DNA of 64,000 nt. Origin: Variovorax boronicumulans. GTDB lineage: Bacteria > Pseudomonadota > Gammaproteobacteria > Burkholderiales > Burkholderiaceae_C. The notes below the pieces were generated by a model. The model searched no databases. It was not told where the DNA came from and worked only from the letters and a program-made list of their open reading frames with translations. Both the position numbers and the translations under genes were made by a program. This document shows, in pieces, positions 10,349 through 20,245 of the stretch. The stretch lies in contig NZ_JARXVG010000009.1 of assembly GCF_029892485.1 (NCBI RefSeq), forward strand, positions 124,001 through 188,000, read 5' to 3'. Positions within the stretch are counted from its first letter, which is position 1, and each line of letters opens with the position of its first letter.

Positions 10349-11134
10349 TTACTCGACCTTGGCCTTCGCGCGCAATTCTTCCTGGTACTTCTGCAGGCGT
10401 TGCTGCTGCAGCTGTTGCGTGACCTGCGGCTTCACTTCTTCCAGCTTCGGCAGTTGGGCCTGGCGGATGTCGTCCACGCGGATGATGTGATAACCGAACT
10501 GCGTCTTGACGGGCGCCGGGGTGGTTTCGCCCTTCTTGAGCTTGATCATCGCTTCCGAGAACTCGGGCACGAAGCTCGCGGGGTTGGCCCAGTCGAGGTC
10601 GCCGCCGTTGGCGCCCGATCCCGGGTCCTTGCTCTGCTTCTTGGCGATGTCTTCGAACTTGGCGCCCTTCTTCAGGTCGGCCATGATCTTCTTGGCCTGG
10701 TCTTCGGTCTCCACCAGGATGTGACGGGCCTTGTATTCCTTGCCGCCGTTGGCCGCGACGAACTTGTCGTACTCGGCCTTCACGTCGGCGTCCGAGACCG
10801 GGTTGGTCTTGCGGTAGTTGTCGAACAGCGCGCGGATCAGGATGGCCTGGCGGGCGAGTTCGAGCTGGTTCTTGTAGTCCTCGTTGGCGTCCAGGCCTTG
10901 CTTCTGCGCTTCCTGCATGAACACTTCGCGCGCCACGATTTCTTCGCGCAACTGGCTTTGCATCTCGGGGGTGACCGGACGGCCTGCGGCGGCGAGTTGC
11001 TGCGCCAGGACGTCCATGCGAGCCTTGGGCACCGGCTTGCCGTTCACGATGGCTGCGTTCTGCGCCAGAGCCGCCATGGGAATGGCACCGATCAGCGCTG
11101 CGGCCGCTACGGCCTGCAAGATGTGTTTTTTCAT
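10349..11134 (-). CDS. Periplasmic parvulin-type peptidyl-prolyl cis-trans isomerase
   Basis: The 261-residue protein starts with a Sec signal peptide (MKKHILQAVAAAALIGAIPMAALA, likely cleaved before QNA). A SurA-like helical N-terminal part (about 25-125) and a PpiC rotamase domain (about 135-230, with ARHILV near its start and FGYHIIRV near its end) follow, then a Gln-rich helix. Such proteins assist folding in the periplasm (family knowledge). The gene lies 137 bp downstream of bolA on the same strand and ends in the shared terminator. It could be called PpiC, PrsA-like or Cbf2-like; the exact client range is unknown. Confidence 0.88.
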   Translation of the reverse strand: MKKHILQAVAAAALIGAIPMAALAQNAAIVNGKPVPKARMDVLAQQLAAAGRPVTPEMQSQLREEIVAREVFMQEAQKQGLDANEDYKNQLELARQAILIRALFDNYRKTNPVSDADVKAEYDKFVAANGGKEYKARHILVETEDQAKKIMADLKKGAKFEDIAKKQSKDPGSGANGGDLDWANPASFVPEFSEAMIKLKKGETTPAPVKTQFGYHIIRVDDIRQAQLPKLEEVKPQVTQQLQQQRLQKYQEELRAKAKVE

Positions 11135-11271
11135 GGAATGAATATCAGGCTGGAGAGGAAATGCGCGTGTAGGAAAAGGCGCGTGAAAGAAAGCGGAGAG
11201 AGGCGAACAAAAGGGGGAAGGAAAGGGTCCCGGGGCATCGCGTGAAGACCGCGTGCAACCGATTGGACGAC

Positions 11272-11550
11272 TCAGAGCACCTCGATGGCGATGGCGTGCA
11301 GACCCTGTGCGATAAAAACCTGGAGGGCATCATACACAAGCCGATGCCGCGCCACGCGGGGCTTCCCGTCGAACTTCGGGGAGGCGATGCGGACCCGGAA
11401 ATGGGTGCCGTAGCCCTCCGCATTGGCGCCCGCGTGGCCGGCGTGCGCGGCGCTTTCGTCGATCACCTCCAACTGCGTGGGGAACAGCGCTTCGCGCAGC
11501 GCGCTCTCGAGCGCGGCGACAGTCGGCAGGGGAATGGTCGTGCTCGTCAT
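11272..11550 (-). CDS. BolA family protein
   Basis: This 92-residue protein has the BolA fold signature: the C-terminal half reads [20 protein letters not shown], with the conserved HR-x-VY segment. BolA proteins partner with monothiol glutaredoxins in iron-sulfur handling and also act in stress response and morphology (family knowledge). The start overlaps the yciB stop by ATGA, so the two are probably co-translated. It could be BolA or a YrbA/IbaG-type relative. Confidence 0.87.
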   Translation of the reverse strand: MTSTTIPLPTVAALESALREALFPTQLEVIDESAAHAGHAGANAEGYGTHFRVRIASPKFDGKPRVARHRLVYDALQVFIAQGLHAIAIEVL

Positions 11551-12086
11551 GCGGTTGGCTTGTCTTCTTTCAGGTGCGGCGCGATGTACAGGCCCTGCGC
11601 CACCAGGAAGACGATCGGGAACACATAGCCCCAGAGCTTGAAGTTGACCCAGGCCTCGGTGGTGAAGTACGCCGCCACGTAGCCGTTGATGAGCGCCATG
11701 AAGAGGCAATAGCCGATCCACGCGACATTCAGCCGGCCCCAGATGCGCTCGGGCAGCTCGAGTTGCGAGCCCAGCAGCATCTTCAGGAAGTTCTTCTTCA
11801 GCGCCCAGAGCGCCACAGCCAGCGCAATCGCCATCGCGCCGTAGAGCACGGTGGGCTTCCACTTGATGAAGCGGTCGTCGTGCAGCACCAGCGTGAGCGT
11901 GCCGAAGAGAAGGATCAGCACCAGCGTGGCCTTCTGCATCGCCTGGAGCTTGCGCTCCATCGCATAGATGATGGCCATCTGCACCACGGTGGCGGCCATC
12001 AGCACGCCGGTGGCGGTGTAGATGTCGGCGAGCTTGTAGGCGCCGAAGAACAGCAGGATCGGGAAGAAGTCGAGGATCAGTTTCAT
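11547..12086 (-). CDS. yciB: Inner-membrane septation protein YciB (IspZ)
   Basis: The 179-residue integral membrane protein begins [23 protein letters not shown], the hallmark of the YciB/IspZ family, and shows about five hydrophobic segments. Family members affect septation and cell-envelope integrity. Both ends overlap neighbours by ATGA: the start with msrB and the stop with bolA. The neighbours msrB and bolA are a common arrangement in Burkholderiales (recollection). No operon-internal promoter is visible. Confidence 0.92.
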   Translation of the reverse strand: MKLILDFFPILLFFGAYKLADIYTATGVLMAATVVQMAIIYAMERKLQAMQKATLVLILLFGTLTLVLHDDRFIKWKPTVLYGAMAIALAVALWALKKNFLKMLLGSQLELPERIWGRLNVAWIGYCLFMALINGYVAAYFTTEAWVNFKLWGYVFPIVFLVAQGLYIAPHLKEDKPTA

Positions 12087-12493
12087 TTTTTCTGGAAGTC
12101 GAGCGACGCCGAATTCATGCAGTAGCGCAGGCCCGTTTCGGTGGGGCCGTCGGGGAAAACGTGGCCGAGGTGTGCGCCGCAATTGGCACAGACATTCTCG
12201 GTGCGCACCATGCCATGCGAGCGGTCGACGATGTTCCGGATGGCGCCGGGCACCGCTTCTTCGGAGAAGCTGGGCCAGCCGCAGCCGGCGTCGAACTTGG
12301 TGCCCGATTCGAACAGCTTCGCACCGCAGCACACGCAGTGGTAGGTGCCGTCGTCCCAATGCGCTTCGTACTTGCCGGTGAAGGGACGCTCGGTGGCGGC
12401 GTGGCGGGTCACCTCGAAGGCGGCGGGTTCGGCGCCTTTTTCAGCGAGCAGGGCCTTCCATTCGGCGTCGGTTTTTTCAACAGGAGTGGTCAT
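12083..12493 (-). CDS. msrB: Peptide-methionine (R)-S-oxide reductase MsrB
   Basis: MsrB reduces the R-diastereomer of methionine sulfoxide in proteins. The 136-residue cytosolic form has the two zinc CxxC pairs (C53/C56 and C102/C105) and the catalytic Cys125 in [11 protein letters not shown], with GCGWPSF (C71) as the usual second Cys region. The start overlaps the selO stop and the stop overlaps the yciB start (ATGA in each case). Clustering with SelO suggests a redox-stress transcript. Confidence 0.97.
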   Translation of the reverse strand: MTTPVEKTDAEWKALLAEKGAEPAAFEVTRHAATERPFTGKYEAHWDDGTYHCVCCGAKLFESGTKFDAGCGWPSFSEEAVPGAIRNIVDRSHGMVRTENVCANCGAHLGHVFPDGPTETGLRYCMNSASLDFQKK

Positions 12494-13971
12494 GATGAGC
12501 AGCTGATTTCAATCGTCGAGGCCCAGTCGGGCGGGAAGCCGGCGTAAGCGTCGGCGCCGGGATGTTCTTCAAATGGGGTTTGGAGCAGCGCAAGCAAGGT
12601 TGCCACACCCGAGTGGTCCTTTTGCTGACTTGCTTCGATGGCTTGCTGTCCGAGGTGGTTCCGCAGCACGAACTTCGGGTTCGTCCTGAGCATCAGGTCG
12701 GCAGCCTGTGCGCGCCCAGCCGTCGCATGGCGCTCCGAAAAGGCTGTCAGCCAGGCATCGAAAGCCGCGCGGTCGAGGAACAGGTCGCGCACCGGCTCTG
12801 CATTGCCGTCGGCCATGTACTGCGAAAGGCGGCGCCAGAAGATCGTGTAGTCGACCTTGCCGGCAGCCAGCAGCTTGAGTACGCCCTCGATCAATGCGCG
12901 GTCGCCATCGGCCGTGTCAGCCAGGCCGAGCTTGGCGCGCATGCGGGCCTCGAATGCGTCCGGGAACACCGTCTTGTACGACTCCAGCGCGGCGACGGCG
13001 ACTTCCTGGTCGCCGATCAGCGGCAGCAGCGCCTGCGCCAGGCAGAAAAGGTTCCAGTACGCCACGTTCGGCTGCTGGTTGAAGGCATAGCGTCCGCTGG
13101 TGTCGCTGTGGTTGCAGATATGGCGCGGATCGAAGCCATCGAGGAACTGGAATGGCCCGTAGTCGATGGTGAGCCCGAGGATGCTCATGTTGTCGGTGTT
13201 CATCACCCCGTGGCAGAAGCCCACGGCCTGCCATTGGGCGAGCAGGGCGGCGGTGCGTTCGCTCACGGCTTCCAGAAACGCGGCGTACGCGTTGCCGTTG
13301 AAGCGGTCGGTGGTGCGGCAGGCCGGGTAATAGCGGTCGATGACGTAGTCGGCCAAGGCGCGCAACTCGTCTTCTCGCTGGTTGGCCGCGAAGTGCTCGA
13401 AGTGGCCGAAGCGGAGGAAGCTCGGCGCCACGCGGGTCACGACCGCGGCGCTCTCGGGTTCTTCGCGGAACACGCGGGCGTCCGAGCCGGTCACGCAGAG
13501 CGCGCGGGTGGTCGGGATGCCGAGGCCGTGCATGGCTTCGCTGCAGAGGAATTCGCGGATGCTGGAGCGCAGCACCGCGCGGCCGTCGCCGCCGCGTGAG
13601 TAGGGCGTGCGCCCCGCGCCCTTGAATTGCACGTCGAGTCCGCCGTCGGTTTCGCCGAGCATGATCGCCCGGCCATCGCCGAGCTGGCCGGCCCACACGC
13701 CGAACTGGTGGCCGCTGTAGACCGTGGCGAAGGGGTTGGTGCCGGCTACAGGCAGGCTGCCGGTCAGCGCCGCGAGCGTGGTGTCCGATTGCCGCCAGTC
13801 GGGCGGCAAGCCCAGGTCGCGGGCGACCGATTCGCTGTGGCCGACCCAGTACGGGTCGGGCAGGGGCGTCGGCCGCAGGTGGGTCAGAAAGGCGGGGCCG
13901 AGTGCCGCGAAACCGGGTTTCCAGCGCAATCCCAGGTCCGCGACGTCCGTGTCTTCAGCAAGCAGGCTCAT
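12490..13971 (-). CDS. selO: Protein adenylyltransferase SelO (YdiU family)
   Basis: SelO is a pseudokinase-fold enzyme that transfers AMP to proteins in response to oxidative stress (family knowledge). The product of about 493 residues contains typical family segments: [59 protein letters not shown] and [11 protein letters not shown]. It ends in SCSS, the Cys form of the C-terminal motif that carries selenocysteine in some eukaryotes. I chose ATG 13971 (MSLLAEDTD); a GTG six codons upstream is also possible. It is the first gene of a four-gene overlapping run. Confidence 0.95.
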   Translation of the reverse strand: MSLLAEDTDVADLGLRWKPGFAALGPAFLTHLRPTPLPDPYWVGHSESVARDLGLPPDWRQSDTTLAALTGSLPVAGTNPFATVYSGHQFGVWAGQLGDGRAIMLGETDGGLDVQFKGAGRTPYSRGGDGRAVLRSSIREFLCSEAMHGLGIPTTRALCVTGSDARVFREEPESAAVVTRVAPSFLRFGHFEHFAANQREDELRALADYVIDRYYPACRTTDRFNGNAYAAFLEAVSERTAALLAQWQAVGFCHGVMNTDNMSILGLTIDYGPFQFLDGFDPRHICNHSDTSGRYAFNQQPNVAYWNLFCLAQALLPLIGDQEVAVAALESYKTVFPDAFEARMRAKLGLADTADGDRALIEGVLKLLAAGKVDYTIFWRRLSQYMADGNAEPVRDLFLDRAAFDAWLTAFSERHATAGRAQAADLMLRTNPKFVLRNHLGQQAIEASQQKDHSGVATLLALLQTPFEEHPGADAYAGFPPDWASTIEISCSS

Positions 13972-14034
13972 GCCCGGATTGTCCGGCACCGGGCGTAACC
14001 CCTTGCCGAGCGGGCCATCGCGGCCCCTGGACGC

Positions 14035-15120
14035 TCAGTGGGCCAGCGCCGGCGCGTCCCAGGTTCCCCAGATCCGCGCCCGGTACTGCGCGGGCGGCAG
14101 GCCGAACCAGCGCTTGCAGGCCCGGAAGAAGTTGCTGCTGTCGACGAAGCCGAGCATGTCCGCCACGTCGGTGAGCGTGTGGCGGTCTTCGGCCAGGTAC
14201 TGCTGCGCGAGTTCCCGGCGGGTGCGGTCGAGCAGCGACTGGAACGACATCGACTCCTCCTGCAGCCGCCGCTGCAGCGTGCGCTCCGCGAGGCCCAGGC
14301 CCGCGGCCACGTCCTGCCGGCGCGGCTCGCCATGCGGCAGGCGGCGCGCGATTTCGGCGCACACCAGGGTGCTGGTGGTGGTCTGCCCGAGCAGGTTCAA
14401 CTGGTCGTCGAGCAGGTGCTCCTGCATCTCGCCCAGCACGGGGTGGTGGGTGGGCAGCGGCATGGCCATGTCGGCGGCCGACAGCAAGAGGCGATTGGCG
14501 GGCGCGTTGTAGCGGATCGGGCAACCGAAGGCCTCCCGGTGCAGCCGGTCGTCGGTCGGGGGCGGGTAGACGAACTCCATGGCCAGCGGCTGCAGCTCGC
14601 GCCGGGTGAGCCACTGGCACTGCATGAACACGGTCAGGAGCGCGTATTCGACGCGCTGGCGCGGGATCGGCAGGCTGCCGCCGGTGTGTTCCATCACCAT
14701 CCAGCAGCCGCGTGCCTCGGGCTGCATCGAGAAGGCGGTGGCGTCCGAGATCACCGCCATGTAGCGCGTGAGCCGGGTGAGCGCCGCGCCCAGGTCGGCG
14801 CTGCACGACATGGCGTGACCGACCGTGCCCAGTTTGCTGTGGGTGGCGGCCAGGTCGCGGTGCAGGCCCAGCGTGGGCTTGCCGGCGCGGGCCACGGCCA
14901 GTTGCCAGAGCACGGAGATCTCGTCGACCGGCACGCGCGCGTTCTGGCGGTGCAGGGAGTCGGGGTCGAAGCCGGCTTCACGCAGCAGCGAGGGCACGTC
15001 CAGCCCCTCGGCCTCGAACATCGAGAGCACACCTTCGAGCCAAGCGGCCGAGCTGGTCCGCAGTTCCGGCTGCTGGGTGCAGCCCGGCCGGCGTTGCGGC
15101 CGGCGCTGTGCATGCGGCAT
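14035..15120 (-). CDS. AraC family transcriptional regulator
   Basis: This regulator of about 361 residues has an N-terminal ligand-binding domain of the OruR/ArgR-like AraC class (about 45-240, with PTLGLHRD and GHAMSCSADLGAALTRL) and a C-terminal pair of helix-turn-helices (about 260-345, with LGLAERTLQRRLQEE and DMLGFVDSSNFFRACKRWFG). The ATG at 15120 has AGGAG five bases upstream, so I prefer it to the ATG at 15138. It is divergent from the carboxylesterase gene and probably controls it. Confidence 0.87.
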   Translation of the reverse strand: MPHAQRRPQRRPGCTQQPELRTSSAAWLEGVLSMFEAEGLDVPSLLREAGFDPDSLHRQNARVPVDEISVLWQLAVARAGKPTLGLHRDLAATHSKLGTVGHAMSCSADLGAALTRLTRYMAVISDATAFSMQPEARGCWMVMEHTGGSLPIPRQRVEYALLTVFMQCQWLTRRELQPLAMEFVYPPPTDDRLHREAFGCPIRYNAPANRLLLSAADMAMPLPTHHPVLGEMQEHLLDDQLNLLGQTTTSTLVCAEIARRLPHGEPRRQDVAAGLGLAERTLQRRLQEESMSFQSLLDRTRRELAQQYLAEDRHTLTDVADMLGFVDSSNFFRACKRWFGLPPAQYRARIWGTWDAPALAH

Positions 15121-15270
15121 GGAGGCTCCTGAAGTCATTGAATTGGCTCGCTTGCGATAGCGGGTGAAACGCGGTCCGTTCCTAGAATTTTTGAGCGGGT
15201 CCGGCCGGCCGGAGTATGGCCACCGGACACCGATGCAGGAATTCCGATTAACCCGGTGTGGAGACAAACA

Positions 15271-17055
15271 ATGAATACAGCAGAGACAACGGAAGATCAG
15301 GGCGCAACCCGGCCCACGGGAGCGGTGGCGCGAGCGATGGCGGTCGCGGCCTGCGTCGCGCTCTCGGCCTGCGGCGGCGGCTCGGACTCCGGTTTTTCCT
15401 TCACGCCGATCGCCCCCGTGACGTCGCCGCCACCAGCCCCGCCACCCGCCGCCGATGGCCCGATGGTGCGCCAGACCACCGCCGGCAAGATCGAAGGTGT
15501 GGACGACAGCGCCGGGACCGGCACCTGGTCCTGGAAGGGGGTTCCGTTCGCCCAGGCGCCGGTCGGCCCGCTGCGCTGGGCGCCGCCCGCCGATCCCAAG
15601 CCCTGGGAGGGCGTGCGCGCCGCGAGCCGGTTCGGCCGCAGTTGCGCCCAGGGCGGGCGCTATTTCAGCCCGGCACCCGGCGACGCACCCTTCGGCCTCG
15701 GCAACCGCGAGGGCTTCGGCAAGCCGGTGGGCGACGAGGACTGCCTCACGCTCAACATCTGGCGCCCGGCCGGCGACACCGCCAAGCTGCCGGTGATCGT
15801 CTACATCTACGGTGGCAGCAACATCTCGGGCTACACGGCCGATCCGGGCTATGACGGTGCCCAGCTTGCGAAGCGCGGCAACGCTGTGGTCGTGACGATC
15901 AACTACCGCCTGGGCGTGCTCGGCTGGCTCGACCTGCCGCAGCTGAAGACCGGCGAAGCGAAGAACGACTCGGGCAACTTCGCGCTGCTCGACCAGATGC
16001 AGGCCCTGAAGTTCGTCCAGGCCAACATCGGCGCCTTCGGTGGCGACGCGGGCAACGTCACGGTGATGGGGCAGTCGGCGGGCGCGGTCAACACCTGGGG
16101 GCTGGTCGTCTCTAGCGCATCGGCCGGCCTGCTGCACAAGGCGGCGCCGCTGAGCGGCGGCATGGCCTTCGCCTCGCGCGCCACCGCCCAGACCTATTCG
16201 AAGGCGCTGCTCAACGCGATCGCCATCGCCGAGGGCAAAGCCACCGACACCCCCTCGGCCAGCGCCTGGGTGGCTTCCCAGACCGATGCGCAGATCGCGA
16301 CCTACCTGCGCGGCCTGCCGGCGGACCGATTGCTGACCATCGTGCTCGCGAATCCGCAGCTGGGCAACGCGCCCGCGCCGATCGAGGACGGCACCATCCT
16401 GCCGGTGAACTCGCGCGCAGAGGTTGATGCCGGCCGGTTCAACAAGGTACCCATGCTGATCGGCAACACGCGCGACGAAGGCACGCTGTTCGCCAACCTG
16501 TTCGGGACCTTCACGGGGCAGGGCCTGGGTTTCAAGCCCACTGACTACGAGCGCTTCGGTCTGCAGTACAACTTCAACCCCGACGCAGCCGTGACGCTCA
16601 CCGAGGCCGACCTGATCAATGCACCCTACCTGCCGGTAGACAAGCCGTTGAACGGCTGGAAGGCGGCCTCGGATTTCGCCACCGACGCGATCTTCCTCAA
16701 CGGCCTGCCTGCGCAGATCGACTCGGTGGCCAAGTACCTGCCGACCAAGACCTGGTACTACCGCTTCGACTGGAGCCAGCAGGTGGCGCCGTTCAACACC
16801 GTCTACGGCGCCACGCACGGGCTGGACACGGCGTTCATGTTCCACAACTTCGGCACCAGCATCTTCTCGTTCTCCTTTGGCGAGGCGAATCGGCCGGGGC
16901 GCGAGGCGCTGTCGGACGCGATGGTGGGCAGCCTGTCCGCGTTCGCGCGCACCGGCAATCCCAACCATTCGGGCCTGGGCGTGACCTGGCCCACCTGGCC
17001 GCGCAAGCTTGTGCTCGACGCCAGCAAGACGCAATTGCAGAACAGCGCGCCTTGA
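15271..17055 (+). CDS. Secreted type B carboxylesterase, lipoprotein
   Basis: This 594-residue alpha/beta-hydrolase belongs to the carboxylesterase type B family. The N-terminus is basic then hydrophobic and ends in a lipobox (LSAC followed by GGG), followed by a Pro-rich linker, so the enzyme should be a lipoprotein exposed outside the inner membrane. The nucleophile is Ser269 in GQSAG; EDCLTLNIWRP and YIYGGSNISGY (oxyanion region) are family hallmarks. ATG 15271 follows GGAG; the upstream GTG 15256 is an alternative. The natural ester is unknown. An AraC regulator is encoded divergently. Confidence 0.87.
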   Translation: MNTAETTEDQGATRPTGAVARAMAVAACVALSACGGGSDSGFSFTPIAPVTSPPPAPPPAADGPMVRQTTAGKIEGVDDSAGTGTWSWKGVPFAQAPVGPLRWAPPADPKPWEGVRAASRFGRSCAQGGRYFSPAPGDAPFGLGNREGFGKPVGDEDCLTLNIWRPAGDTAKLPVIVYIYGGSNISGYTADPGYDGAQLAKRGNAVVVTINYRLGVLGWLDLPQLKTGEAKNDSGNFALLDQMQALKFVQANIGAFGGDAGNVTVMGQSAGAVNTWGLVVSSASAGLLHKAAPLSGGMAFASRATAQTYSKALLNAIAIAEGKATDTPSASAWVASQTDAQIATYLRGLPADRLLTIVLANPQLGNAPAPIEDGTILPVNSRAEVDAGRFNKVPMLIGNTRDEGTLFANLFGTFTGQGLGFKPTDYERFGLQYNFNPDAAVTLTEADLINAPYLPVDKPLNGWKAASDFATDAIFLNGLPAQIDSVAKYLPTKTWYYRFDWSQQVAPFNTVYGATHGLDTAFMFHNFGTSIFSFSFGEANRPGREALSDAMVGSLSAFARTGNPNHSGLGVTWPTWPRKLVLDASKTQLQNSAP

Positions 17056-17080
17056 ACCCAGCATGCGCCGGCGGCGCCGG

Positions 17081-17098
17081 CTGTCGTCTTGACGACAG
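17081..17098. promoter_or_regulatory. 18-bp palindrome upstream of the acyl-CoA ligase gene
   Basis: CTGTCGTCTTGACGACAG has perfect 8-bp arms around a 2-bp centre, 110 bp before the acyl-CoA ligase start and 26 bp after the esterase stop. The two-base centre is too tight for a good RNA hairpin and no T-run follows, so an operator for a dimeric repressor is more likely than a terminator. Confidence 0.5.
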
Positions 17099-17207
17099 TT
17101 CGGTGCCCGGAGACTGCGGGTTTCTGTCATTGTGCGAACGCACATAAATTGCGTGAATCGCCGTAGTCCGAGAAACACTGAATTCTGTTGAAACAAGGAG
17201 CCTGTAG

Positions 17208-18851
17208 ATGCTGGGTTTGATGCAAGACCAACCGCTTTTGATCTCGTCGCTGATCGAGTTCGTCGAGCGCCACAACGGCGACGGCGAGATCGTCTCGCGC
17301 CGTGTCGAAGGCGACATTCACCGCACCACATGGGGCGGCATCGCATCGCGTGCCCGGCAGGTGGCCAATGCGCTCGATGGCGAGCAGCTGCTCTTCAGCG
17401 ACCGCATCGCCACGCTGGCCTGGAACGGCTACCGCCACCTGGAGCTGTACTACGGCGTGAGCGGCAGCGGCCGCGTGCTGCACACCATCAACCCGCGCCT
17501 GCATCCCGACCAGATCGCCTGGATCGCCAACCACGCCGAAGACCAGATCCTGTGCTTCGACCTCACCTTCCTGCCGCTCGTGCAGGCGGTGCACGCCAAG
17601 TGCCCCACGATCCGGAAATGGATTGCACTGTGTGATGCCGACAAGCTGCCGGCCGACAGCGGCATCCCCAACCTCGTGAGCTACGAAAGCTGGATGGGCG
17701 CGCAGCCCAACAGCTACGACTGGCCCACCTTCGACGAGAACTCGGCCTCGAGCATGTGCTACACGAGCGGCACCACGGGCAACCCGAAGGCCGCGCTCTA
17801 CAGCCACCGCTCGACCATGCTGCACGCCTACGCCGCGGCCCTGCCCGACGTGATGCGCCTCTCGGCGCAAGACTCGGTGCTGCCGGTGGTGCCTATGTTC
17901 CACGTCAACGCCTGGGGCATTCCGTATTCGGCGGCGCTCGTGGGCTGCAAGCTCGTATTCCCCGGCCCGGCACTCGATGGCAAGTCGGTGTTCGAGCTGA
18001 TCGAGTTCGAAGGCGTGACCTTCGCGGCCGGCGTACCCACCGTCTGGCAGATGATGCTGGGCCACATGCAGGCCGGTGACCTGAAGTTCAGCAAGCTCAA
18101 CCGCACCGTCATCGGCGGCTCGGCCTGCCCGCCGGCCATGATCAAGGCGTTCCAGGAGAAGTTCAACGTCGAGGTGCTGCATGCCTGGGGCATGACCGAG
18201 ATGAGCCCGCTGGGCACCCTGTGCACGCTCAAGAACAAGCACCTGTCGCTGCCGCCCGACGCGCAGCTGCAGATCCGCATGAAGCAGGGCCGCGCGATCT
18301 TCGGCGTCGACATGAAGATCGTCGACGGCGACGGCAACGAACTGCCCTGGGACGGCAAGGCCTACGGCGACCTGCTGGTCAAGGGCCCGTGGATCGTGAA
18401 GGAGTACTTCAAGGGCGAGGGCGGCGATCCGCTGATCCCTGATGCGCAGGGCCGCGGCTGGTTCCCCACCGGCGACGTCGCCACCATCGACGCCGAGGGC
18501 TATTTGCAGATCACCGACCGCAGCAAGGACGTGATCAAGTCCGGCGGCGAATGGATCAGCTCCATCGAGATCGAGAACATTGCCGTCGCACACCCGGCCG
18601 TGGCCATGGCCGCCTGCATCGGCGTATTCCATCCGAAGTGGGACGAACGGCCGATCATCGCGGTGGTGAAGAAGCCCAACGCCGAAGTCTCGCGCGAGGA
18701 ACTGCTCAAGTTCTACGAAGGCAAGACCGCCAAATGGCAGATTCCCGATGACGTGGTCTTTGTCGAAGCCATTCCGATCGGCGCCACCGGAAAGATCCTG
18801 AAGACCCGGCTGCGCGAACTGCTCAAGGACTACAAGCTGTCGACGCTCTGA
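17208..18851 (+). CDS. Acyl-CoA synthetase, long-chain/DmdB-like
   Basis: This 547-residue ANL-superfamily ligase activates a carboxylic acid to its CoA thioester through an acyl-adenylate. The P-loop [12 protein letters not shown] lies around residue 183, the A5 segment [10 protein letters not shown] around 328, GWFPTGDVA around 420, and the conserved catalytic Lys is in [11 protein letters not shown] near the C-terminus. Overall it resembles medium/long-chain fatty acyl and 3-(methylthio)propionyl-CoA ligases (DmdB type). It starts the catabolic region and lies 150 bp upstream of two ABC binding-protein genes. Substrate is not determinable from the sequence alone. Confidence 0.88.
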   Translation: MLGLMQDQPLLISSLIEFVERHNGDGEIVSRRVEGDIHRTTWGGIASRARQVANALDGEQLLFSDRIATLAWNGYRHLELYYGVSGSGRVLHTINPRLHPDQIAWIANHAEDQILCFDLTFLPLVQAVHAKCPTIRKWIALCDADKLPADSGIPNLVSYESWMGAQPNSYDWPTFDENSASSMCYTSGTTGNPKAALYSHRSTMLHAYAAALPDVMRLSAQDSVLPVVPMFHVNAWGIPYSAALVGCKLVFPGPALDGKSVFELIEFEGVTFAAGVPTVWQMMLGHMQAGDLKFSKLNRTVIGGSACPPAMIKAFQEKFNVEVLHAWGMTEMSPLGTLCTLKNKHLSLPPDAQLQIRMKQGRAIFGVDMKIVDGDGNELPWDGKAYGDLLVKGPWIVKEYFKGEGGDPLIPDAQGRGWFPTGDVATIDAEGYLQITDRSKDVIKSGGEWISSIEIENIAVAHPAVAMAACIGVFHPKWDERPIIAVVKKPNAEVSREELLKFYEGKTAKWQIPDDVVFVEAIPIGATGKILKTRLRELLKDYKLSTL

Positions 18852-18873
18852 ACACGCGGGACCGCCCGCCCGC

Positions 18874-18960
18874 ACTGTCGCGCAGGCGATAGGAAGGCCA
18901 CTTCGGCGGGCTTCCTTCCGGGCATTCCCTGTGCGTGGAAAAAAGGGGCACTTGTACGCT
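18874..18960 (+). promoter_or_regulatory. Leader block 1, duplicated upstream of both binding-protein genes
   Basis: CTGTCGC, GATAGGAA, GGGCATTCCCT (ending 18930) and CTTGTACGCT (18951-18960) recur in the same order before the second binding-protein gene. The 20-bp gap between the last two words is identical in both copies, and the distance to the start codon is 41 versus 43 bp. The conservation suggests a shared promoter or operator. Confidence 0.55.
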
Positions 18961-19001
18961 GGCATCCCGCTTCATACCGCCTTTCATCCAGGAGACTCTT
19001 C

Positions 19002-20231
19002 ATGCAATTTGCCCTCAAGTCAGTCGCTGCCTGTGCCATGTTGGTGAGCGTGACCGCCGCCTTTGCCCAGAAGGGCGAGACGGTCAAGATCGCCTGGCTC
19101 GATCCGCTGTCGGGCCTGATGGCCGCGGTGGGCACCAACCAGCTCAAGACCACGCAGTTCCTGGCCGAGGAGTTCAACAAGAAGAATGCGTCGGGCGTGA
19201 AGTTCGAGATCATCGCCATCGACAACAAGCTCAGCCCGCAGGAAACCACCGCCGCGCTGCGCTCGGCGCAGGACCAGGGCGCGCGATACATCACCCAGGG
19301 CAACGGCTCGGGCCCGGCGCTGGCGATCATCGACGCCATCGAGAAGAACAATGCGCGCAATCCAGGCAAGGAACTGCTCTACCTGAACTATGCGGCGGTG
19401 GACCCGGACCTCACCAACAGCAAGTGCAGCTACTGGCACTTTCGCCTCGACGCCGACACCTCCATGAAGATGGAGGCGCTGACCACCTGGATGAAGGACC
19501 AGGCCGACATCAAGAAGGTCTACATCCTCGGGCAGAACTACGCGCACGGCGTGCAGGTGTCGAAGTTCGCCAAGGAAGACCTGAAGATCAAGCGCCCCGA
19601 CATCCAGATCGTGGGCGACGACCTGCATCCGCTCGCGCAGGTGCGCGACTTCGCGCCGTACGTCGCCAAGATCAAGGCCTCGGGCGCAGACACCGTCATC
19701 ACCGGCAACTGGGGCTCCGACCTGTCGCTGCTCATCAAGGCGGCGAACGACTCGGGCCTGGACGTCAAGTTCCTGACCTACTACGCGCCGGGCGCCGGCA
19801 CGCCCACGGCCATGGGCGCCACCTCGGCCGGCAAGGTCTACACCGTGGCCTATGCCCACTACAACATGGGCGGCGAGATCCAGAAGCTGCTGGCCGGCTA
19901 CAAGAAGAAGATGAACGACGACCTGACGCAGTCGTCGATCTATCACACCTTCGCATTGCTCGATGCGGCCTTCGTGCAGACCAAGTCGACCGATCCCGTG
20001 AAGGTCGCGGCCGCACTCGAAGGCATGAAGATCAAGAGCTTCAACGGCGAGGTCGAGATGCGCAAGGCCGACCACCAGCTGCAGCAGGGCCTCTACATCT
20101 CGCGCTGGGAGAAGGCCAGCGCCAAGTACCCGTACGACGCCGAGAACACCGGCTACACGAACGTCCCCGTGAAGTACTACGAGTCGTATGTGGCGAGCAC
20201 GCCCACGACCTGCCAGATGAAGCGCCCCTGA
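19002..20231 (+). CDS. Branched-chain amino acid-type ABC transporter substrate-binding protein, copy 1
   Basis: This 409-residue periplasmic protein has a Sec signal peptide (cleavage after AFA, before QKGE) and the two-lobed type I binding fold of LivJ-like proteins. The mature N-terminus contains VKIAWLDPLSGLMAAVG. It is a close paralogue of the next gene and shares whole blocks such as NPGKE, SKCSYWHFRLDADTSMKME and LHPLAQVRDFAPY. Ligands of such proteins range from amino acids to aromatic and aliphatic acids. The acyl-CoA ligase upstream and beta-oxidation genes downstream favour an organic acid (inference). Confidence 0.92.
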   Translation: MQFALKSVAACAMLVSVTAAFAQKGETVKIAWLDPLSGLMAAVGTNQLKTTQFLAEEFNKKNASGVKFEIIAIDNKLSPQETTAALRSAQDQGARYITQGNGSGPALAIIDAIEKNNARNPGKELLYLNYAAVDPDLTNSKCSYWHFRLDADTSMKMEALTTWMKDQADIKKVYILGQNYAHGVQVSKFAKEDLKIKRPDIQIVGDDLHPLAQVRDFAPYVAKIKASGADTVITGNWGSDLSLLIKAANDSGLDVKFLTYYAPGAGTPTAMGATSAGKVYTVAYAHYNMGGEIQKLLAGYKKKMNDDLTQSSIYHTFALLDAAFVQTKSTDPVKVAAALEGMKIKSFNGEVEMRKADHQLQQGLYISRWEKASAKYPYDAENTGYTNVPVKYYESYVASTPTTCQMKRP

Positions 20232-20245
20232 GGGCCTTTGTGAAC

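Noticed and set aside
15200-15213. TCCGGCCGGCCGGA palindrome in the AraC-esterase gap
   Set aside because: The 14-bp palindrome is made only of GGCC-type repeats, common by chance in this GC-rich DNA; it is not listed as an operator.
15121-17346. Upstream extension of the AraC frame to 1103 residues, antisense to the esterase
   Set aside because: Only the last 361 residues match a family; a good ribosome binding site precedes ATG 15120, and the esterase gene occupies the other strand.
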